From SB15 sp964639245 (GTDB taxonomy: Bacteria; Chloroflexota; Anaerolineae; Aggregatilineales; J027), in NCBI GenBank assembly GCA_964639245.1, contig CAZXCU010000001.1, positions 992,001 to 1,056,000 of the forward strand: a stretch of 64,000 bases of DNA. Reading direction: 5' to 3'. Below the pieces are notes generated by a model. It was not told the DNA's origin and searched no databases. It was given only the letters and a program-made list of their open reading frames with translations. Position numbers and translations under genes: made by a program. Shown piece after piece: positions 1 through 8,922 of the stretch (position 1 is the first letter of the stretch; each line of letters opens with the position of its first letter).

Positions 1-1075
1 TGGTGGTGATGCGGTAAATGGCGTTACCACCGATAAAATAAATCGCACCATTGGGGGCAACTTCTATATCGGTGGAGCAAATCAGGTCGCCCAAGTCCAT
101 TTCTTCGACCTTCTCAAACATGCTGCGGGTTTCGTCCAATTCGGCGCGGCGCAGGATGCCAAAATTCCACCCGCAGTAAAACACGTTGCCTTCCCACTGC
201 GGGAACATTTCGCCATCATACACGATGATGCCGGTGAGGGCTTGCGGCGGCGTGTAATGCACCACCGGATAGACAAAACGTGCGCCCTCCTGCGGGTTGT
301 TGTCATCACAGGGATAATCGGGTCGCCAGCCATAGTTACCGCCGGGAAAAATCAGATTCACTTCATCGTCACAGGTGGGGCCGTTTTCGGTGGCAAATAG
401 ATCGCCGGTGAACGGGTCAAAATCAAAATCAAAGGGGTTTCGCAGCCCATACGCATAGGTCGAATTGTCCTTAAAGGGATTGTCCGGCGCGGGAACGAGC
501 GCATCGCCTTCCACCGCGAACCGATGAATCCGCCCTTGCATGGCCTTTAAATCTTGGGCAAAGGAGGCTTCGCCATAATCGCCAATGCTGACATAGAGCA
601 TCCCGTCGTCGCCAAAATGCAAATTCCCGCCCATATGATGACCGACGCGGGTGGTCACAGGGACAGACAACATGCTGACGGGATTTTGCCCGATGCCCTC
701 CTGCACTTCAAACCGCACCACTTTATTGATGGGATAGGGTGGTTCAATCGAATTGGGTTGGGTGTGATAGACCCAAACATAGCCATTTTCGGTATAGCGG
801 GGGTCAACCGCGATGCCTAACATACCCCGTTCAACAAACGGGTCAGTTGGCAGCGTTATCACGGGTTCACGTTGCAACCCCCCGTCGGGTGTGACCAGCC
901 GCACCCGTCCGGTTTCTTTTTCGGTATAAAACAACGTGCCATCCGGCGCAAAAGCCAGCGCCACCGGAAATTCTGCCCCGTCCACGACCACTTCAATCTG
1001 CCAGCTTTTGTGTTGAGCATGGACGGGGGCAGCCAAGAGACCGCCAACCAGTAGAACTAAGATCCAGCGTTTCAA
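1..1075 (-). CDS. PQQ-type glucose/sorbosone dehydrogenase family protein, partial
   Basis: The reading frame runs leftward and leaves the window, so the C-terminus is missing. The start is taken as TTG at 1075-1073 because AAGGA lies 8 nt upstream. It gives a basic residue followed by a hydrophobic signal peptide ending about APVHA, so the product is exported. Recognisable GSDH blocks follow: a start like EVVVDGAEFPVALAFAPDG, then RGMLGIAVDPRY, GHHMGGNLHFGDDGMLY, GLRNPFDFDFDP, TENGPTCDDEVN and GGNYGWRPDYPC. Family members are periplasmic six-bladed beta-propellers that oxidise sugars or act as soluble aldose dehydrogenases, usually with PQQ. The substrate cannot be read from the sequence. 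About 358 residues are present, near the expected full length, so probably only a short tail is lost. Confidence 0.85.
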   Translation of the reverse strand, partial: MKRWILVLLVGGLLAAPVHAQHKSWQIEVVVDGAEFPVALAFAPDGTLFYTEKETGRVRLVTPDGGLQREPVITLPTDPFVERGMLGIAVDPRYTENGYVWVYHTQPNSIEPPYPINKVVRFEVQEGIGQNPVSMLSVPVTTRVGHHMGGNLHFGDDGMLYVSIGDYGEASFAQDLKAMQGRIHRFAVEGDALVPAPDNPFKDNSTYAYGLRNPFDFDFDPFTGDLFATENGPTCDDEVNLIFPGGNYGWRPDYPCDDNNPQEGARFVYPVVHYTPPQALTGIIVYDGEMFPQWEGNVFYCGWNFGILRRAELDETRSMFEKVEEMDLGDLICSTDIEVAPNGAIYFIGGNAIYRITT

Positions 1076-1139
1076 ACCGATGTTCCTTTTTCTTCATCTC
1101 GCCGATTGTAGCAGGGGGAAAGGGAGTCACAAGTGACGT

Positions 1140-1170
1140 TTGCCATGTATCTCATTGTCTGGGGTAAAAT
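1140..1170 (+). promoter_or_regulatory. Possible sigma-70-like promoter for the 1195 gene
   Basis: TTGCCA (1140-1145) and TAAAAT (1165-1170) are separated by 19 nt and end 24 nt upstream of the ATG at 1195. The spacing is slightly long, so this is a moderate call. Confidence 0.4.
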
Positions 1171-1194
1171 TCATGCTCAGAGGGTTAAACCACG

Positions 1195-1563
1195 ATGCGA
1201 CATCGATTTTTCTGGGAAGATGATTTAATCAAGGTGGGATGGGGCAGCGAAAGTACCTTGCAAGAATGGGATAGTATTCTGGCGTGGGTGCTGCATACCT
1301 TGGATAAAAGTGAAACCACGCTGCATGTGCTGATGGATTTGAGCGAGGTATATAGCGTTACAGAAGAGATGTTTCACCCGGCAATTGCGGCACGGCTGGC
1401 GGAACATCCCAAAGCGGGTTGTTTGCTGCTGGTCAGCCATAACCCTGTTTTTGTTCATTTTGTGAACCAGCATTGGATTACCCAGACGGAGGAAGCCGTC
1501 GGCATCCGATGTTTTTTGGATGTCTCGGATGCCTTAAGCTGGCTGCGCCAAAAACCGCTCTAA
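1195..1563 (+). CDS. Small STAS/SpoIIAA-like hypothetical protein
   Basis: A 122-residue soluble protein with no signal peptide or membrane segment. The pattern of an early beta-hairpin, a helix, then LHVLMDLSEVYSV, a long helix and GCLLLVSHNPVF, ending in a DALSWL helix, resembles the STAS-like fold of small Chloroflexota regulators, where a short Asp/Ser-containing strand-loop is followed by a helix. This is a fold-level guess; no catalytic residues stand out. It overlaps by 4 nt, tail to tail, with a similar-looking gene on the other strand. Confidence 0.55.
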   Translation: MRHRFFWEDDLIKVGWGSESTLQEWDSILAWVLHTLDKSETTLHVLMDLSEVYSVTEEMFHPAIAARLAEHPKAGCLLLVSHNPVFVHFVNQHWITQTEEAVGIRCFLDVSDALSWLRQKPL

Positions 1564-1973
1564 AATAGCATTTTCAACCAATCTAAGGCGGTGTTGCAAT
1601 CATAAAACTGCTGATACTCAATTTCATAATTGCCTTTTAGAAAAAGGTACTCGATATTCAGTCGGATTTCTGTAAATCGAAAACCCGCTTTTGGGTTGAG
1701 TACCGCCGCAAAACGTCCTTGGCGATAAGGCGAAAGTGCATTGCGTACCGCCTCAATGTGAGGGGCAAGGTTGGGATTCCACTTCGGATTTTTGATGCGT
1801 GATATATCCCACAAACCGAGATAGGGGTGATTGGCAGGCCATTCGCGTAGGGTGTCCACCACCTCATCAAAGGTGAGAACCAGTTGTAATGGGGTCATTC
1901 GGTAGCGCTGGGTCACCAACAAAATTTTCTTGTTTTCTGCCCATTGGACAGTGGTATTAATATTATCATTCAT
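1560..1973 (-). CDS. Small STAS-like hypothetical protein
   Basis: A 137-residue soluble protein. It has beta-rich starts (ILLVTQRYRMTPLQ), a helix (TFDEVVDTLREWPANHP), a short strand with Asp (YLGLWDISRIK), a second helix, a strand (RFAAVLNPKAGF) and a terminal helix (DCNTALDWLKMLF). The order of elements and the DALxWL-like ending match the neighbouring 1195 gene, suggesting distant paralogs arranged tail to tail. Function unknown; a STAS-type signalling or anti-anti-sigma-like role is only an inference. Confidence 0.55.
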   Translation of the reverse strand: MNDNINTTVQWAENKKILLVTQRYRMTPLQLVLTFDEVVDTLREWPANHPYLGLWDISRIKNPKWNPNLAPHIEAVRNALSPYRQGRFAAVLNPKAGFRFTEIRLNIEYLFLKGNYEIEYQQFYDCNTALDWLKMLF

Positions 1974-2042
1974 AATTAGTGAAATAATCTCCTATATAAG
2001 AGTCTACAGTAGTTTTGATTCTGTTTAAATAGGGTCTCTCGG

Positions 2043-2048
2043 TATAAT
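2043..2048 (+). promoter_or_regulatory. TATAAT -10 box upstream of the phosphomannomutase gene
   Basis: A perfect TATAAT lies 32 nt upstream of the chosen ATG at 2080. No good -35 at 16-18 nt is seen; the nearest, TTGATT at 2015-2020, is 22 nt away. Confidence 0.35.
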
Positions 2049-2079
2049 TGCCCAAATTTGATTTGTGGAGTTTGCATCA

Positions 2080-3495
2080 ATGAATGTGCCAGCAGCTATT
2101 TTTCGGAAATATGATATTCGCGGAACTGCCGTTGGGGAGAACGCGCAATTAACGCCCGGTGTGGCGGAGGGGGTCGGTAAGGCTTACGGAACCTATGTGC
2201 AGCGCGAGTTCGGGATTCATCAGGTGTTTGTGGGCGGGGATAACCGTCTTTCCACCGATGCGCTCAAGAACGCGATGATTAGCGGGTTGCGTTCGACCGG
2301 GTTACGGGTGGTGGATATTGGTGGGGTGATGACTCCAACCGTGTATTTTGCGGCAGCGTCGCATGAAAAATCCGGTGGAATCATGATTACAGGCAGCCAT
2401 CTGGAGACCCAGTATAACGGGATTAAGATGGCCTATGGCAAACTGGCGCTGGCAGATTCGCAGATTCAAGACCTGCTCAAACTGATTCAGACTGATGATT
2501 TTCTTGTGGTGGAGGGCGAAGTCGTCCAAGATTTTGGCATGGCGCAGCGTCACATGGACAAAATCAAGGGCATGGTCAGCTTGGGTAGCCGTAAGCTCAA
2601 AGTGGTGGTGGATTCAGGCAATGGCTTGAGTGGGTCGTTTGTCCCGCCCATGCTGGAAAGTTTAGGAATTGAGGTGATTTGTCTGTTTTGCGAGCCGGAT
2701 GGGACTTTCCCGAATCATTTGCCCAACCCCGAAGACCCGGAACTCACCAAAGATTTGGAAGCCAAAGTCCACAGTGAACAGGCCGATTTGGGTATCGGGT
2801 TTGATGGCGATGCTGACCGCTGCGGTCTGATTGATGATCACGGACATCATGTACCCGCAGACCGTTTGATTGCCATGCTTGCCAAAGATATGCTCACGCG
2901 GCATCCGGGCGCAAAAGTGGTCTTTGATGTCAAAGCCTCCGCCGTGTTGCCGGACGAAATCAAACGCTATGGCGGTGAGCCGTTGATGTGGAAATCCGGT
3001 CATAGCCTGATGAAACTCAAAATGAATGAGGTGGGGGCGCTGCTCGGTGGGGAGGTTTCGGGGCATATTTTCATTGGCGAAGATTATTACGGGTTTGATG
3101 ATGCGGCATTGGTTGCCCTCAAAGCCCTAGAGATTTTGAGCAAGAGCGACAAGTCCATTTCTGAAATTCTCGATGAAATGCCCAAACTGCTAGCAACACC
3201 GGAAATTATTCTGTCTGCGCCGGACGATGTGAAATTTGACATCATCACGAAGGTGCATGATCGTTTAGCCGATAAATATGAAGTGGTGACGGTGGACGGA
3301 GCGCGGGCAATTTTTGAAAATGGCTGGGGCTTGGTGCGTGCTAGCAATACCCAACCCGCCATCACCTTGCGTTTTGAAGCCTATACCAAGCCGGATATTG
3401 TGAGTTACATGGAAAAATTCTATGAACTTTTGGGCGAATATCCGATGGTAGACCGCACCAAATTGCAAAATCAGATGGAAGCGTTTAAGCGTTAA
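2080..3495 (+). CDS. Phosphomannomutase/phosphoglucomutase
   Basis: A 471-residue enzyme of the alpha-D-phosphohexomutase superfamily that interconverts mannose or glucose 6- and 1-phosphates for nucleotide-sugar synthesis. All four active-site signatures are present: the phosphoserine loop MITGSHLE (Ser at about 106), the Mg-binding loop GFDGDADRCG, the sugar loop GGEVSGHIF, and the phosphate-binding tail RASNTQPAITLRFE. The length is typical of bacterial bifunctional PMM/PGM. An upstream in-frame GTG at 2065 exists, but GGAG (2067-2070) sits 9 nt before the ATG at 2080, so that start is preferred. It is a single gene with a strong terminator after it. Whether mannose or glucose is preferred cannot be told. 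Confidence 0.93.
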   Translation: MNVPAAIFRKYDIRGTAVGENAQLTPGVAEGVGKAYGTYVQREFGIHQVFVGGDNRLSTDALKNAMISGLRSTGLRVVDIGGVMTPTVYFAAASHEKSGGIMITGSHLETQYNGIKMAYGKLALADSQIQDLLKLIQTDDFLVVEGEVVQDFGMAQRHMDKIKGMVSLGSRKLKVVVDSGNGLSGSFVPPMLESLGIEVICLFCEPDGTFPNHLPNPEDPELTKDLEAKVHSEQADLGIGFDGDADRCGLIDDHGHHVPADRLIAMLAKDMLTRHPGAKVVFDVKASAVLPDEIKRYGGEPLMWKSGHSLMKLKMNEVGALLGGEVSGHIFIGEDYYGFDDAALVALKALEILSKSDKSISEILDEMPKLLATPEIILSAPDDVKFDIITKVHDRLADKYEVVTVDGARAIFENGWGLVRASNTQPAITLRFEAYTKPDIVSYMEKFYELLGEYPMVDRTKLQNQMEAFKR

Positions 3496-3512
3496 CGTTC
3501 TCGCTCCCATTC

Positions 3513-3554
3513 CTCTGTAACGGGTAAGCATCTATCCGTTACAGAGCCTTTTTT
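3513..3554 (+). terminator. Rho-independent terminator after phosphomannomutase
   Basis: A perfect 11-bp stem, CTCTGTAACGG (3513-3523) with CCGTTACAGAG (3536-3546), 12-nt loop, then CC and six T (3549-3554). Confidence 0.9.
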
Positions 3555-3593
3555 GTTTTGTGGTTGGCGGAATAGTCTCTTCGATGTACAAAA

Positions 3594-5126
3594 TCATGGA
3601 CAGTTCAGGCGATAGACACGCATTTTCCAGAGTTCGCCTGTGTCATTGTTTTGAATCTGGTCGTTCAGATAGGTGGTGTCTGATTCATATACCAGCGTAA
3701 TTCGCGGGTCATCGGCCTCCACCGGGCGCTGGTCAGGGAGCGCCATCAGCCAGCGTGCCTTTTGTTGGCAAATATAGGCCATCATTTTTTCACCATCTTC
3801 TATAAACGGGATGACTTCGGGATTGACCAGCCCTGCGATGTCTACAATCTGACGCGGCGCGAAGTAGCCCAATGCGCCGATGTCATGCACGGCGAATACA
3901 TCATCTGATGGCACATTTTCTTTAACCCATTGAGAAGCCGCAACCATCTCGGTGTTCATGGCGCGAACTTGATGCGCGTAATTTTGTCCCCCAAACCACA
4001 AAAAACCGATGAGTAACAGGGCGGTGCTGAGGGTATAGGTGCGGCTCAACACCCGTCCAAGCGGGGTGGCTTGGCCTTTTTGCAGCAAAATTCCCAACCC
4101 ACCAATGCCATACAACCAGAGTATCGGTAAAATCGGCAGGACATAGCGCCCATTTTGATTGGGGCTGGGCAGTTGAATGACGTATAAGGTGAGGTGAGCA
4201 AATGCCCAGACCGCCGGCGCAAGCAGCAGCCATTTTTTGTGTATCTTTTGGGTGGTCTGCCAGAGGCCGTATACACTGGCGGGCATAACAATCAATTGTG
4301 CGCCCAACAGCATCACAAGCGTCATATTGAGGTAGCGCGTTAGGATGGATTGTTCGCGGAGATAGCTGTGCTGGGTCAATTTGGCTTGGGCGGTGCTGGG
4401 TAAAATTTCGCCGATGACATGGTAATTCCAAGCAAGGTAAGGTGCGACCAAACCTGTCCATACTACCGCACCACTGACTGCCCAGATGAAAAACAAGCGC
4501 TTATTTTCTGTCGTTAGGAGGCCGAAAATGCCCACCAATCCAACCACCAGTATTCCTTCGGGGCGGGTAAGGGTGAGCAGTCCGGCGGTTGCACCCAAAA
4601 GCATCCCCCGTCGGATTTTCCAAATCGCAACGTGCTTTTGGGCCGGAGTCGCTTCATAAAAGCCAATCGCAAACGTGAGGAGAACCAGCGCGGTAAAAAG
4701 CATGGTTTCCATGCCACTGGCTGCTGCCCACACCAGATTCCATGACAAAATGACCGCCAACCCCATCGCGGTGTCAGCGTGACGAAGGGTAGGATAAAGC
4801 CAACGGATGAGGGTTGCGCCACTGACCCCGCCCATGACCAGCGCTGCAACGCCGAGAAGATAGACCCACACAAAGTGAGAAATCCCCATGAGTCGTCCAA
4901 TTGCCAGCAAAATCACATAAAAAGGCGAGGTTGAACCTACACTCGCTTCGCCGCTCACAAATGCCCATTCGCCATCATGGGCTAAATTACGGGCATACAC
5001 CTGATGAATCCACGAGTCATCGGTGGGGTAGCCAAGGGCATCAAGGTCAGCCGCCATCCAGAAGAAAACTCCCATGACAAAACTTGCCACCAAGGTAAAA
5101 ACGACGAATTTTTTGAATAGGGACAT
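3594..5126 (-). CDS. GT39-like polytopic membrane glycosyltransferase
   Basis: A 510-residue integral membrane protein with about ten hydrophobic helices. After the first helix the external loop reads YPTDDSWIHQVYARNLAHDG; acidic pairs here are the usual catalytic/metal site of GT-C enzymes (PMT/ArnT/GT39), which use lipid-linked sugars outside the membrane. The C-terminal 120 residues form a soluble domain (NVPSDDVFAVHDIGALGYF, IVDIAGLVNPEV), typical of Chloroflexota GT39 proteins. The frame opens further upstream at 5249, but AAGGTG before the ATG at 5126 and the hydrophobic start make 5126 the likely start. It lies 4 nt after the methyltransferase stop, implying translational coupling. The acceptor is unknown. 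Confidence 0.8.
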   Translation of the reverse strand: MSLFKKFVVFTLVASFVMGVFFWMAADLDALGYPTDDSWIHQVYARNLAHDGEWAFVSGEASVGSTSPFYVILLAIGRLMGISHFVWVYLLGVAALVMGGVSGATLIRWLYPTLRHADTAMGLAVILSWNLVWAAASGMETMLFTALVLLTFAIGFYEATPAQKHVAIWKIRRGMLLGATAGLLTLTRPEGILVVGLVGIFGLLTTENKRLFFIWAVSGAVVWTGLVAPYLAWNYHVIGEILPSTAQAKLTQHSYLREQSILTRYLNMTLVMLLGAQLIVMPASVYGLWQTTQKIHKKWLLLAPAVWAFAHLTLYVIQLPSPNQNGRYVLPILPILWLYGIGGLGILLQKGQATPLGRVLSRTYTLSTALLLIGFLWFGGQNYAHQVRAMNTEMVAASQWVKENVPSDDVFAVHDIGALGYFAPRQIVDIAGLVNPEVIPFIEDGEKMMAYICQQKARWLMALPDQRPVEADDPRITLVYESDTTYLNDQIQNNDTGELWKMRVYRLNCP

Positions 5127-5130
5127 ATGC

Positions 5131-6066
5131 TCACCTTCGGGTTCTGGTGTTACGCTCCCAGAATACGCCATCCTTGTAACCTTGAATAGTTGCATCTTCC
5201 TCCGCCAGTGCCAAGCGCTTTTCGGCAAGGCACGCATAGGTTTCGTCAATTTCTACCCCTGTGTAGCGCCGCTTGAGTTTTTTGGCAACCACTGAAGTTG
5301 TGCCGGAGCCTAAAAAGGGGTCAAAAACGACATCGCCTTCGTTAGAACTGGCGAGCATCAAACGGGCGATGAGCTTTTCCGGTTTCTGGGTGGGGTGGTC
5401 GGTGTTTTCGGGCATTGACCAGAACGGCACGGTTAAATCTGTCCATAAATTGGAGGGGTGCGTCAAGCGGGTACGCTCGGTGGGATTCCAGTCTTTGGGG
5501 GTGCCATCTTCCCATCGGTAGGGCGCACGTACCCGCCGCTTGAGCTTGACTGCATTCAGGTTAAAGGTATAGCGGCGGCTGACGGTGCAAAACCAGATGT
5601 CTTCGGAACTATTTTTCCAGTTAGTTTTTGCACCGCGTCCTTTTTCCCGTTCCCAGGTGATGCGGTTCCGCACGATGAGGTGTTGCTGCAAAACCGAATA
5701 GAGCGCGGACGATGAACGCCAATCTCCACACACATACACGCTGGCATGGGGTTTGAGAATAGGAAGTAAGGGCAATAGCCAAGTTTCAACCCATGCAATA
5801 TACTGGGAATCGGAAAGTTGTTCAAATTTGACATCGCCAAAGTCCTTGCTCATGTTATACGGCGGGTCAATGAGGAGCAGGTCTACCCACGCGGTAGGCA
5901 AATAGGGCAGCACCGCATATAAATCTTGATGCAGTGTGCGATTGAACAGATGCTCTGCGGTGACAGGGCTGTTGAGCATGGTGAGGCGCTGACGGTAAAA
6001 ATCCTGTTCTTCGGGCGATAATGAAGTTGTTTGGTTTCTAGGTGCGCGTTTTTTAGATTCTGACAT
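5131..6066 (-). CDS. Site-specific DNA methyltransferase (N4-C or N6-A, beta class)
   Basis: About 311 residues. The catalytic motif IDPPYN (D about 67) precedes the AdoMet motif FDPFLGSGTTS (about 248-258), the order of beta-class amino-methyltransferases. PTQKPEKLIARL is the conserved block before the AdoMet loop. The start is set at ATG 6066 (MSESKKRAPRN), with AGGTG just upstream; the frame stays open to 6168. No restriction endonuclease or specificity subunit lies beside it, so it looks like an orphan epigenetic or protective enzyme. N6-adenine versus N4-cytosine cannot be decided: DPPY favours adenine but is not conclusive. Confidence 0.88.
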   Translation of the reverse strand: MSESKKRAPRNQTTSLSPEEQDFYRQRLTMLNSPVTAEHLFNRTLHQDLYAVLPYLPTAWVDLLLIDPPYNMSKDFGDVKFEQLSDSQYIAWVETWLLPLLPILKPHASVYVCGDWRSSSALYSVLQQHLIVRNRITWEREKGRGAKTNWKNSSEDIWFCTVSRRYTFNLNAVKLKRRVRAPYRWEDGTPKDWNPTERTRLTHPSNLWTDLTVPFWSMPENTDHPTQKPEKLIARLMLASSNEGDVVFDPFLGSGTTSVVAKKLKRRYTGVEIDETYACLAEKRLALAEEDATIQGYKDGVFWERNTRTRR

Positions 6067-6158
6067 ATCACCTACGATAAAAGGCGAGTAATAATTATAC
6101 ATAGGGTTATTTAAACGACAGTAGTAGTAATTTTCATTATTTTGTAAGGATTTGGTTT

Positions 6159-6671
6159 GTGATTGCAACTGCGTTTCAACGACAAAACCGTCTTTTTACC
6201 CTTCTTGTGTTGGGATGGTTCCCTTTGCTGCTGGTCATGCTGGGTTTATTTGGGGTGGCGGCTTCGCAAATCTGGGCAAATGAACGCGAACTGCGCGAAC
6301 TGCGCCGCGAATTTGACCGCCACTACGCTCTGTGGGAGCAGCAGCAGATTCAGAATTACACCGTAACTTATAGCAACACGGCTGCCACAACCTGCATTAA
6401 GGTGACAATGAAAGTGGAGAACAGCTTCATCAATTCTACCACGCCCACCTGTAGTAATACTTATTATGGGTATTATAGTCATGGGGCGGTGCGCTCCATG
6501 CAAGATTTATTCTTCTGGATAGACACCTACGCTTTTGATAGCAATTTTGAAACAGTCGAAATTGACTATCATCCTCAATTGCACTATGTGACACGCTTGG
6601 TAATTGATGACCCTTACAGTGCGTCTACAGTAGAGATACGCTATGAGGATTTGAGACCCGATGAAGATTGA
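6159..6671 (+). CDS. DUF6174-like membrane-anchored protein
   Basis: A 170-residue protein starting at GTG 6159, with TAAGGA 8 nt upstream. One N-terminal transmembrane helix (FTLLVLGWFPLLLVMLGLFG), a short coiled stretch rich in Glu/Arg, then an extracytoplasmic domain with YTVTYSNTAATTCIKVTMKV, a SMQDLFFWID helix and VEIDYHPQLHYVTRLVIDD. That pattern, a cysteine-bearing beta-hairpin followed by a V-x-Y-x-P-x-hydrophobic strand, is the DUF6174 fold. Function unknown. It overlaps the next gene by 11 nt, so the two are likely co-translated. Its 5' end lies outside the chosen start of the divergent methyltransferase. Confidence 0.65.
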   Translation: MIATAFQRQNRLFTLLVLGWFPLLLVMLGLFGVAASQIWANERELRELRREFDRHYALWEQQQIQNYTVTYSNTAATTCIKVTMKVENSFINSTTPTCSNTYYGYYSHGAVRSMQDLFFWIDTYAFDSNFETVEIDYHPQLHYVTRLVIDDPYSASTVEIRYEDLRPDED

Positions 6672-7251
6672 TTTTAGCCAGCTTGACGGACAATCCGTTA
6701 AAATGTCCGATTTGCAGGAACGCTATTCCCACCCAGACCTGATCTATGCCACTCATACCATGATTGATACCATGCTGGACTTGATCAAAGATATTCCTGA
6801 TTCTTATGTGACATTTCAGCCGGAAGACCCGGATGCTTATGATGCCGGAGCAGCGACTGAAGCAGAAAAATATATGGCGTGGACGCTGGCGCATGTGATT
6901 GTTCATGCCACCGCTTCTGGCGAAGAATATGCCGCTAATGGCGCGACTCTTGCGCGTGGGGTTGAAGTCAACGGGCGCAACCGCTACGAAGTGGCTTGGC
7001 AAACCGTGACCACCACCACCCAACTGATTCAACGCTTAGAAGAAAGCCGCCGGATGCGCTTGGCATTTTTGAATGCGTGGCCTGACGAACCGCATTTAAC
7101 CAATTTCTGGCGCAAACGAGAAGACAAATGGGGCGCACTCAACGCGATTGGTTATACAATGGTCGGCCTCAAACACGATACTGACCATCTGGGACAAATT
7201 GCTGAAATTGTCCGCCAAGCCAAAGCTACCGAACCCGTGATGGCGATCTAA
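6661..7251 (+). CDS. DinB family protein
   Basis: A 196-residue all-helical protein. Histidines in the DinB metal-site positions are visible: HTMID in the first helix, AHVIVH in the second and KHDTDHLGQI in the last. DinB/YfiT proteins bind a divalent metal in a four-helix bundle and often act as thiol-dependent transferases or stress proteins; the specific reaction is unknown here. The start ATG at 6661 is preceded by GAGG. It is translationally coupled to the DUF6174-like gene and ends 1 nt before the stop of the convergent HEAT protein. Confidence 0.8.
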   Translation: MKIDFSQLDGQSVKMSDLQERYSHPDLIYATHTMIDTMLDLIKDIPDSYVTFQPEDPDAYDAGAATEAEKYMAWTLAHVIVHATASGEEYAANGATLARGVEVNGRNRYEVAWQTVTTTTQLIQRLEESRRMRLAFLNAWPDEPHLTNFWRKREDKWGALNAIGYTMVGLKHDTDHLGQIAEIVRQAKATEPVMAI

Positions 7252-8778
7252 TCACCCAATATTCTTTTCAATCAGATTAAGCGCATGGCGGGCCGCTTCC
7301 CGTTCTGGTTTGGATTGAAAGAGACTGTTACTCAATTCGCGGAGGGCTGGCGCAGCAGGTTCACCGATTTTAATGAGCGCTTGCTGGGCGGCCTCCCACA
7401 CATGGAGATAATGCGGGGCATATTTTTCGCGCTGTTTGAGCATCTGTATCAGAGGATTGACGGCCTGTTCATTCCCAATTTCACCGAGTGCATAGGCATA
7501 AATAAGCTGGCGGTCTGGCGGGGCGGTGTGCAGCAGTTCAATCAGGGTTGAAACGGCGGGAGCGGCTTTGGACTTCATGAGACCCAACGCAAAACACGCT
7601 GAGACATGCACATCCGGCGTGTTTTGTTTATATTTCAGCACATTAACCAGCGCTGGTACTGCGCCTGTGCCAATTCTGGCGAGGGCATGACAAATTTCTT
7701 TTTCCATTGTCGGGGCGGTTTCGCGTTCAATTAAAAAAATCAGCACCGGCACCGCCGAGTCGCCAATTTCTGCCAACGCCTGAATGATATTTTTGCGTTC
7801 TTGGTCACTGCTGTCCTGCTGATACCCCTCCATGAGTGCGTCAATGAGGGTTTTGTGGGCTGCGCCTGCTTTACTCAAGGCGATCAGAGCAGGGATACGG
7901 GCGGCATTGTCGTAGCGGATGGTTTCTAACAAGATTGGAATCGCCGGGGCAGCATCTGTGCCAAGTTCGCCTAAATGCTGGCAGGCAGTAGCGCGATGCT
8001 GCGGGTCGTAGGTGCGATTCAAAATATCGACAAGGATTTCCACGCGCAAGGAACGTTCGGTGTTCAAATGGACAAGGGTTTCATAGGCTGCCCAGTGAAT
8101 CGGGGATTTTTTGAGGAGTTCCACCAACCGCGATTGGATGTTTTCTACATGGGTTTGGCTGCGACTCAACGCAAAACAGGTCTGTTCGGTTGCCATGAAG
8201 TCGGTGAGTTGGTCAAAAATGGACAGGATTTCCTCTGTCGGGGTAGGGTGAATTTGTGCCAGTAATTTGGTGCAGGCACGCTGGACAAGTTCATTTTGCG
8301 GGTAAATTTCGATTCCCTTAATGAGCGTGGGAGTCAGATAAGACGGCGGGGCAAAGAATTCATCTAAGGCTTGTTGGGCGGTCTGACGGACTGCGCTTGC
8401 AGAGTCGGTGAGGGCGGTCAGGTGACGTTGTACTTTTAAAATAGTTCCTGCCTGGCTGGTCGGGGCAACTGTTTGAGGCCATCCGCAGTGGTCACAGATT
8501 TGATGATAGAGGGGAAATTCCTGTTCACACAACACACAACTTCGCAGCAAATCTGCCCCACACTGGCAAAATTGCGTTCCCGCAGGCGAAACCCGTCCAC
8601 AAGTAATACAAATTAAATCGCCGGGGCGGGGGGCATAAAGCTGCTGATTCATGACCATGACAGATTTTGTGCCGCACTGTTGGCAGGTGAATTCTGCGCC
8701 AAATTCATATTCTTTTTCAATCAGGTTGTTGGTATTGCCGCATTGGGGACATTGAAGCGGTAAAATGGTTGGGTTCAT
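7252..8778 (-). CDS. Zinc-ribbon and HEAT-repeat protein
   Basis: A 508-residue cytosolic protein. The first about 110 residues hold several Cys-x-x-Cys pairs (CPQCG, CQQCG, CITCG, CQCGAD, CVLCE, CDHCGW), consistent with two to three zinc ribbons. The rest is alpha-alpha repeats of HEAT/PBS-lyase type, with recurring phrases such as HRATACQHLGELGTDAAPAI, ERKNIIQALAEIGDSAVPVL and ACFALGLMKSKAAPAV. Such proteins usually serve as scaffolds or regulatory binding platforms. No catalytic motif is visible. It is a single leftward gene facing the DinB gene. Confidence 0.75.
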   Translation of the reverse strand: MNPTILPLQCPQCGNTNNLIEKEYEFGAEFTCQQCGTKSVMVMNQQLYAPRPGDLICITCGRVSPAGTQFCQCGADLLRSCVLCEQEFPLYHQICDHCGWPQTVAPTSQAGTILKVQRHLTALTDSASAVRQTAQQALDEFFAPPSYLTPTLIKGIEIYPQNELVQRACTKLLAQIHPTPTEEILSIFDQLTDFMATEQTCFALSRSQTHVENIQSRLVELLKKSPIHWAAYETLVHLNTERSLRVEILVDILNRTYDPQHRATACQHLGELGTDAAPAIPILLETIRYDNAARIPALIALSKAGAAHKTLIDALMEGYQQDSSDQERKNIIQALAEIGDSAVPVLIFLIERETAPTMEKEICHALARIGTGAVPALVNVLKYKQNTPDVHVSACFALGLMKSKAAPAVSTLIELLHTAPPDRQLIYAYALGEIGNEQAVNPLIQMLKQREKYAPHYLHVWEAAQQALIKIGEPAAPALRELSNSLFQSKPEREAARHALNLIEKNIG

Positions 8779-8922
8779 GTAAAATACCTTTTCCCTTCAT
8801 TATAAAAGGGAACGCGATCAAACACGCGAATTTCAACAAATTTTCACAACCCTAAACTTGCAATAAAATCGAACCTTGATGTAGGCTAAAACAAGCATTG
8901 ATGAAAACTAGATGAGTGAACT

